Assembly: GCA_016181005.1 (NCBI GenBank) | Contig: JACPAE010000001.1 | Coordinates: forward strand, 124,001 to 188,000 | Length of the DNA: 64,000 nucleotides | Direction of reading: 5' to 3' | Source: Candidatus Aenigmatarchaeota archaeon | GTDB taxonomy: Archaea; Aenigmatarchaeota; Aenigmatarchaeia; CG10238-14; SCSR01 | Part shown: positions 60,033 to 64,000 of the stretch, in pieces | How the letters are laid out: each line of letters begins with the position of its first letter | Position numbering within the stretch: the stretch's first letter is position 1 | Translations under genes and position numbers: made by a program | The notes under the pieces: generated by a model | The model's input: the letters and a program-made list of their open reading frames with translations, nothing else | Database searches by the model: none | Told to the model about the DNA's origin: nothing

Positions 60033-60953
60033 TTAACTCAACAGTTCCAAGCTTTTCATCCCTTTCGCATACCATTCCTTCAGTTGCTCTTCAGTATAAA
60101 GCTCATATTCCTGCGAGAGGTATCTTGCATGCCCTGTTAGCCTGTCGACAATCGGGCCAGGTACACCAGCAGATATCATCTGCGTTTTGAAATATTTCCT
60201 CAGAGAATGTGCATGGAGTTCATACCTCTTCCCGATCTTCTTGCTCACCTTCCTGAAGACATTGTGCAGAATGAACTGCAGGTTCTGGTAACTCATCTGG
60301 CTTCCATCATGCGTTGCGAATAAATGTGCATCAGGGCCGAGCTGGTGTCCGTTGTTCTTCCTGTGATCCATGTAAGACTGCAGTACTTTCTTCGCCTCTT
60401 CCGACATGAAAGTAAGCCTTGATTTCCTTTCCTTAGCTGTCAATCCCTTCACCCTGACGGTTGCAGGCGAAGAGTTTAGGTCTACATCAGACAATTTAAG
60501 ATTTCTCAACTCACCGATTCTGAGCCCGGAAGAAGCAAGCATTAAAATTATGGTCTTTGCCCTTGAGCTGGAGTGCGACAGAACGTTCTTCAAGTCAACT
60601 TTTGACGGCAGCGTATCCTCATGTACATTATACATCTTCATAGTCACTTTTCCCTTCAAGTCTATTCCGTTTGACAGGAAAAGCTTCTTCACCGATGCAC
60701 CCCAAGCACCTACGGTCTTAGGCGCCATGTTCTGGTTCGCAAGCGCAATTACAAAATCCTTGTAAGTCTCTTCCGGGTCCAGCGATTTCTCCCGCAACTT
60801 CTCCACAAAACCGTCAAGGTCATCAATCTTCATTGTCTTGGCAAAAAGGTTAACGCCCTTTAGATATGTCTTGGCGGTGTTGTCGCTCCTCGTTAGAAGC
60901 TTTAGCTCACCAAGCATCTTGTTCACAGAGTTGAACTTCATTAGATGTTCCAT
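60033..60953 (-). CDS. xerA: Tyrosine recombinase (XerA-like)
   Basis: 306 residues. SAM-like N-terminal domain followed by the catalytic domain: Arg in SSGLRIGELRNL, His/Arg in HAHSLRKYFKTQM, GH in RLTGHARYLSQEYELYT with the nucleophile Tyr. The length and form match archaeal XerA, which resolves chromosome dimers; a provirus or plasmid integrase is the alternative. No att or dif site was identified. Confidence 0.82.
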   Translation of the reverse strand: MEHLMKFNSVNKMLGELKLLTRSDNTAKTYLKGVNLFAKTMKIDDLDGFVEKLREKSLDPEETYKDFVIALANQNMAPKTVGAWGASVKKLFLSNGIDLKGKVTMKMYNVHEDTLPSKVDLKNVLSHSSSRAKTIILMLASSGLRIGELRNLKLSDVDLNSSPATVRVKGLTAKERKSRLTFMSEEAKKVLQSYMDHRKNNGHQLGPDAHLFATHDGSQMSYQNLQFILHNVFRKVSKKIGKRYELHAHSLRKYFKTQMISAGVPGPIVDRLTGHARYLSQEYELYTEEQLKEWYAKGMKSLELLS

Positions 60954-60981
60954 GATACCACTATGTCAACTTAAGAATTTA

Positions 60982-61644
60982 TCACTTCTCATTCCTGTCG
61001 CACTTGCTCCTGTACTCGCACATGTTGCACATCCAGTTCATATCGTCATTCCTCTTCGCCTCGTCTATCGGCAGGACGTCCTTTACCAAAAGCTCGTGCA
61101 AGACTCTGAACCTTTTAATGATGTCCATGCTGTGCATTTCGTCATACGGTATTTCAAATGCCCTTGTCTTCAAGTTCTTCTTGTCTATGTAGAGTATGAT
61201 TCCGTCCTTGATCCCTGTGGCATGCATGTAGAACTGCAGCTGCATAACGTGGTTCTTGTTGGCTGTATCAGCCCTTCTTATGTCCGCAACTGACTTCACC
61301 TCGATTATCATCTTCCTTCCGTCCTCAACGGCTATGACAACGTCGTCAAGCCTGCCCGAGACCATGAAATCCTTAAAGTCCTTCTTTATCGGAATCTCAG
61401 ACTCGAGAAACTTTATCTTGTCCGCATTCTTCTCGTTCTTGAAGACATGCATCACAAAATCATGCAGAAGGTTGCCAACCTCGAAAATCTTCAGCCTGTC
61501 CGGGTCAGTTTCCATCGGATGCTTGTAGGAATACCAAACCTTCCTTATGCAGTTGCCGATCTCCGAAGGATAGTATCTTCCTATCTCTTTCGGCTTCCTT
61601 TCCCTTTTGATGTGCGCCTCTATGAGCTTGTCAAAGTCTATGAT
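60982..61644 (-). CDS. Cas4-like PD-(D/E)XK nuclease, non-standard start
   Basis: The first in-frame ATG is at 61515, but the open frame continues upstream with IDFDKLIEAHIKRERK and YYPSEIGNCIRKVWY, which fits the N-terminal Cys region of Cas4-like nucleases. From the TFS stop (61705) to 61515 there is no ATG, GTG or TTG; ATC 61644 or ATA 61641, five to eight bases after GGTG, are the likeliest starts. Core motifs: GRLDDVVIA (Asp), IIEVKS (E-x-K), QLQFYMH (Q-x-x-x-Y) and C-terminal CNMCEYRSKC, which with Cys of the N-terminus could hold an iron-sulphur cluster. No CRISPR is visible. Confidence 0.78.
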   Translation of the reverse strand: MIDFDKLIEAHIKRERKPKEIGRYYPSEIGNCIRKVWYSYKHPMETDPDRLKIFEVGNLLHDFVMHVFKNEKNADKIKFLESEIPIKKDFKDFMVSGRLDDVVIAVEDGRKMIIEVKSVADIRRADTANKNHVMQLQFYMHATGIKDGIILYIDKKNLKTRAFEIPYDEMHSMDIIKRFRVLHELLVKDVLPIDEAKRNDDMNWMCNMCEYRSKCDRNEK

Positions 61645-61704
61645 GGAAACACCTACTATAATTAGAATGCGACATTCACATAAAGCTGACCAGAGCCCAT
61701 TTCC

Positions 61705-62028
61705 CTAACTGTATTCCCGCCATCTCCAGCTGCATTCCTTGCATTGGTAGAACCTTGTCGGCGGCTCGTCACCTCCCCTTGTCTGCTGCATCGTCCAGTA
61801 TGCGTCCCTTATAACGCCGCACTTTGGGCACAGGATTTGCGTAACAGGAAACTCCTCCTTCTCATCCTCTACAACTATGACCTCCTTCTTCTCAATCTTC
61901 CTGGTGTCCGACAATTCCAGCTTTTCGTTCAACCTCGTTTTGTTTCCGCACGAGCGGCAATAAAGAAACTTTGCACTGAATTCAGTCTTCACATTCATCA
62001 GGTTCCCGCATTTGTCACAGAATTTCAT
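61705..62028 (-). CDS. tfs: Transcription factor S (TFS)
   Basis: 107 residues with two zinc ribbons: CDKC...CRSC (4-28) and CPKC...CKEC (68-100). The hairpin between the second pairs carries the acidic pair in TRGGDEPPT that stimulates RNA polymerase cleavage activity; the usual archaeal form is RSADEP. It rescues backtracked RNA polymerase. Confidence 0.93.
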   Translation of the reverse strand: MKFCDKCGNLMNVKTEFSAKFLYCRSCGNKTRLNEKLELSDTRKIEKKEVIVVEDEKEEFPVTQILCPKCGVIRDAYWTMQQTRGGDEPPTRFYQCKECSWRWREYS

Positions 62029-62061
62029 AGATTGAATAATAGCAGAAAGGATATATTAGGT

Positions 62062-62205
62062 ATGGTGATAGTAAAGCGGGGCTTCCGATGGCTCCTTTAC
62101 ACCAAAGATAGAAAGAGGGTTCTGGGCAAGTTCAGGGCAAAGAAGGATGCACTGAAGAGGGAGAGGCAGATAATATTTTTCAAGTATGCCAAAGGCAGGA
62201 AATGA
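62062..62205 (+). CDS. Small basic protein
   Basis: 47 residues: IVKRGFRWLLYTKDRKRVLGKFRAKKDALKRERQI (in parts) is a KDRxxVLGxF...A..RE pattern found in short proteins of archaea and viruses that resemble a processivity or nucleic-acid-binding mini domain. ATG 62062 is preceded by AAGGATATATTAGGT. The longer frame upstream is antisense to tfs. Confidence 0.5.
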   Translation: MVIVKRGFRWLLYTKDRKRVLGKFRAKKDALKRERQIIFFKYAKGRK

Positions 62206-62232
62206 TTTAAAGAGCGACTTGCATTTATTTTC

Positions 62233-62778
62233 ATGGCTATGGAGTCGCAGGCAAAGCTCAAGACCGGAGACAAAGCACCTGGTTTCAGCCTGAAGGGAGT
62301 CGACGGAAAGAATTATTCCTCAAGTGATTTTTCAGACTCGGAAGGCCTGCTGGTTGTTTTCATGTGCAACCACTGCCCTTATGTAAAGGCAAGACTTGAC
62401 GCAATAATTGGCCTGCAAAATAAATTCGGCGGAAAAGTTTCGATCGTTGGGATAAACAGCAACGACCCGAATTACGAGGGCGAAGGCTTTGAGAACATGG
62501 AGAAATTCGCAAAGGAGCGCGGCATAAACTTTCCTTATCTTTTCGACGAGACTCAAGAGGTTGCCAAATCCTACGGGGCCACGTGCACTCCGGACCCGTT
62601 CCTTTTCGACAAATCCATGAAGTTGGTGTATCACGGCAGGATTAATGATGCCCTCACTTTAGACGGCGAGCCTAAGGAAGACATAATGGAAGACAACATG
62701 AACAAGCTTCTGAAAGGAGAGGAGATTGCAGAGGATTTCCTTCCGTCTATGGGATGCTCAATCAAATGGAGGCAATAA
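62233..62778 (+). CDS. Thioredoxin-fold peroxiredoxin/TlpA-like protein
   Basis: 181 residues: GDKAPGFSLKGVDGKNYSSSDF, the active-site C-x-x-C of MCNHCPYVKA (about residue 46-52), GINSNDPNYEGEGFENM and the YGATCTPDPFLFD segment. This is the redoxin family of thioredoxin-like thiol oxidoreductases, cytoplasmic since there is no signal peptide. Confidence 0.88.
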   Translation: MAMESQAKLKTGDKAPGFSLKGVDGKNYSSSDFSDSEGLLVVFMCNHCPYVKARLDAIIGLQNKFGGKVSIVGINSNDPNYEGEGFENMEKFAKERGINFPYLFDETQEVAKSYGATCTPDPFLFDKSMKLVYHGRINDALTLDGEPKEDIMEDNMNKLLKGEEIAEDFLPSMGCSIKWRQ

Positions 62779-62995
62779 AGAATAAAATGTCCCCGGCCGA
62801 GGGACAAAAATCTTGGCTTACGCCAAGTTAGTTTCTAAGAAACCACTATCGCTTTCTTGATTTCTTAGCGCTTCTTTTAGCCACTTACTTTCACCTCTTG
62901 GTCACCAGAAACAAAGTTTTGGAAAACCATGCTTCCAGCATCTATATCACTATAGAGTGGTTAAACTTTAAATATCTTTCGGTAAATCGATAAAA
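62779..62995. other. Intergenic region with two hairpins and a micro-ORF
   Basis: Two stable stem-loops: GTCCC-CGGCCGA-GGGAC (62792-62808) and CTTGGC-TTAC-GCCAAG (62814-62829). On the minus strand each is followed by T-rich sequence (ATTTTATTC, ATTTTTGT), as in intrinsic terminators. A 12-codon minus ORF (62846-62884, MAKRSAKKSRKR) starts at GTG with GAGGTGAAAG upstream. It may be a very small basic peptide gene or a structured RNA. Confidence 0.5.
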
Positions 62996-63859
62996 CTATA
63001 TTACATGCCTGGAATTGATTAAATTCATCCTTCCAGTTTCATCATCAGAAAAAATAAGTGTGCCACTCGAATCTCTTCTTTCCGGATTAAATCCAAGAGC
63101 ATTCGCTAGCCTTTCAATTTCTCCAAGCATAGTTGCATGCGAAATACTTACACGACCGTTATTTTTCGTTCCTTGGCTTGCTAGAATAACATCAAAAGCA
63201 GATTGCTGCAAATCAGGATTTAATTGAGACAATACTTGTGAATATCCCAAGTCTTCCATAAGCCATGTGTATACTGCTTTGGACCTTACTGCAACTTGTG
63301 GATATTCCGCAGAAGTTCTTTTTCTGAATACAGTTGACCTGATGTTATGAACACTCCTTATCCTAGGTACAACAAAGTTCTCATAAAAATCAAAATCATC
63401 GCTTTTGCCACTCAACTGTATAGTGTACCTATCGTCCTTTGCTAATGGTGCACCATCCATTAAGTAAACCATAAGAAGCTCAACAGCCTCTGAAGTGAGT
63501 TCAAGAGGGAGCCTAACCCCTTGAAACCAGTCTTTTCTTGACGGTTGGAATTTTCCCCATTTCTTCCTCTCCTCAACAAAAGGGATGTCACCTGTAATTT
63601 CATACCTCAGCAAAACTATAACCGGCGTACTCAAGCCGTATTTACATTCAAAATATTCTAGTTCTTCTGCAAAATATCTCTTTAGTTTTTTGTGCACAAT
63701 TTTAACAGTAAAGTCAACTTCTGAAGACAGGTTTTCGTAATTAATTGCCCTGGCATCACCACGTCTTTCATACAAAGATTTTGCAGCTGATATAAGGTCA
63801 GGTATTTGAAGTTCTCGCATTCTCCTAATAATATAATGAAGATTTAAGAAATTTAACAT
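62996..63859 (-). CDS. LAGLIDADG-like homing endonuclease, stand-alone
   Basis: 287 residues. The first unit has LLMVYLMDGAPLAKDDRYTIQLSGKSDD and VAVRSKAVYTWLMEDLGY; the second, weaker, AFDVILASQGTKNNGRVSIS and LANALGFNP. The N-terminal 120 residues are a helical region with an HTH-like IINYENLSSEVDFTV part. The LAGLIDADG helix is degenerate (MDGAP). AT-rich compared with flanking genes. Could be a mobile endonuclease or a derived transcription regulator (WhiA-like). A TATA-like AATTATATAT lies upstream. Confidence 0.6.
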   Translation of the reverse strand: MLNFLNLHYIIRRMRELQIPDLISAAKSLYERRGDARAINYENLSSEVDFTVKIVHKKLKRYFAEELEYFECKYGLSTPVIVLLRYEITGDIPFVEERKKWGKFQPSRKDWFQGVRLPLELTSEAVELLMVYLMDGAPLAKDDRYTIQLSGKSDDFDFYENFVVPRIRSVHNIRSTVFRKRTSAEYPQVAVRSKAVYTWLMEDLGYSQVLSQLNPDLQQSAFDVILASQGTKNNGRVSISHATMLGEIERLANALGFNPERRDSSGTLIFSDDETGRMNLINSRHVI

Positions 63860-63900
63860 TAAAGCGAAGATTTAAATCCATTGAAACGAAAATTAAAGGA

Positions 63901-64000
63901 ATGGAAGCCTACTGCATGAAGTGCAAGACGAAGAGGGAAGTAAACAATCCCGAGGAGACTGTCACCGAAAAGAGAATAAGGATTATGAAGGGCACGTGCA
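63901..64000 (+). CDS. Small zinc-binding protein (DUF5679-like), partial
   Basis: 33 codons visible, cut by the window end. AYCMKCKTKREVNNPE and a second Cys in KGTC match the N-terminal half of a small double-CxxC zinc protein, DUF5679-like (YCVKCxxKREMxN... GxCPxCG). The last Cys pair lies outside the window. Confidence 0.65.
   Translation, partial: MEAYCMKCKTKREVNNPEETVTEKRIRIMKGTC

Noticed and set aside
61744-62061. 153-residue plus-strand protein ending in the 47-residue ORF
   Set aside because: The upstream part is antisense to TFS and shows no protein-like pattern; only the part from ATG 62062 looks coding.
1-64000. CRISPR arrays, rRNA genes, insertion sequences with transposases
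   Set aside because: No regularly spaced repeat units, no rRNA signature stretches and no transposase reading frames were seen anywhere in the window.

Overview
The window is archaeal chromosomal DNA. It carries Kae1, Nop5 with fibrillarin, L7Ae/S28e/L24e, RNA polymerase subunit D, Spt5/SecE, TFS, family-B DNA polymerase, Hel308, ThpR, an archaeal glutamyl-tRNA synthetase, TATA-like boxes about 25 bases before many starts, and tRNA genes with bulge-helix-bulge introns. Small single-domain proteins, tight overlaps, reduced ribosomal proteins and non-canonical tRNA introns suggest an uncultured DPANN-like lineage. I cannot fix the phylum from sequence alone.

Bases 1-21788 are a surface-glycan island. 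One part has RmlA, RmlB, an RmlC-like epimerase, a half-length NDP-hexose 2,3-dehydratase, a 3-ketoreductase-like oxidoreductase and a sugar C-methyltransferase, which fits a dTDP-deoxysugar that may be 2,6-dideoxy and methyl-branched. A second part (14879-20837, minus) has a nucleotide-sugar dehydrogenase, a Gfo/Idh/MocA dehydrogenase, a DegT aminotransferase and a hexapeptide acyltransferase, which is the WbpA/B/E/D enzyme set for a 2,3-diamino uronic acid. Between them sit a thiolase and a DUF35-like/3-hydroxyacyl-CoA dehydrogenase fusion, possibly supplying an unusual acyl group. Lipid-carrier loading (GlcNAc-1-P transferase, Alg14/Alg13), glycosyltransferases and a flippase complete the set.

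Bases 21785-37582 are mostly information processing: an operon of a winged-helix protein, a PolD small-subunit homologue that has lost its phosphoesterase residues, and a family-B polymerase ending in a DP2-like zinc ribbon; then an Hjc-like nuclease, Kae1, Hel308, tRNA-Pro overlapping trmI, HtpX, NnrD and Nop5-fibrillarin.

Bases 37583-44284 hold two groups of very small zinc-ribbon proteins flanking an AT-rich island (39287-43800) with a regulator, two unknown proteins, a deoxyribosyltransferase-like protein, a HisC-like aminotransferase and an IMPase-like phosphatase.

Bases 44377-64000 hold a DHH phosphoesterase, the L1-L10-L12 operon, S13-S4-S11-RpoD, a doubly interrupted tRNA-Leu, FtsZ with an intein, SecE-Spt5-L11, a doubly interrupted tRNA-Ala, L7Ae-S28e-L24e, GltX, MEMO, a tyrosine recombinase, a Cas4-like nuclease, TFS and two stand-alone LAGLIDADG-type genes. 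S11 carries a 23-bp tandem duplication that breaks its frame, L11 lacks its N-terminal domain, and two genes have no ATG/GTG/TTG start where homology says they begin.
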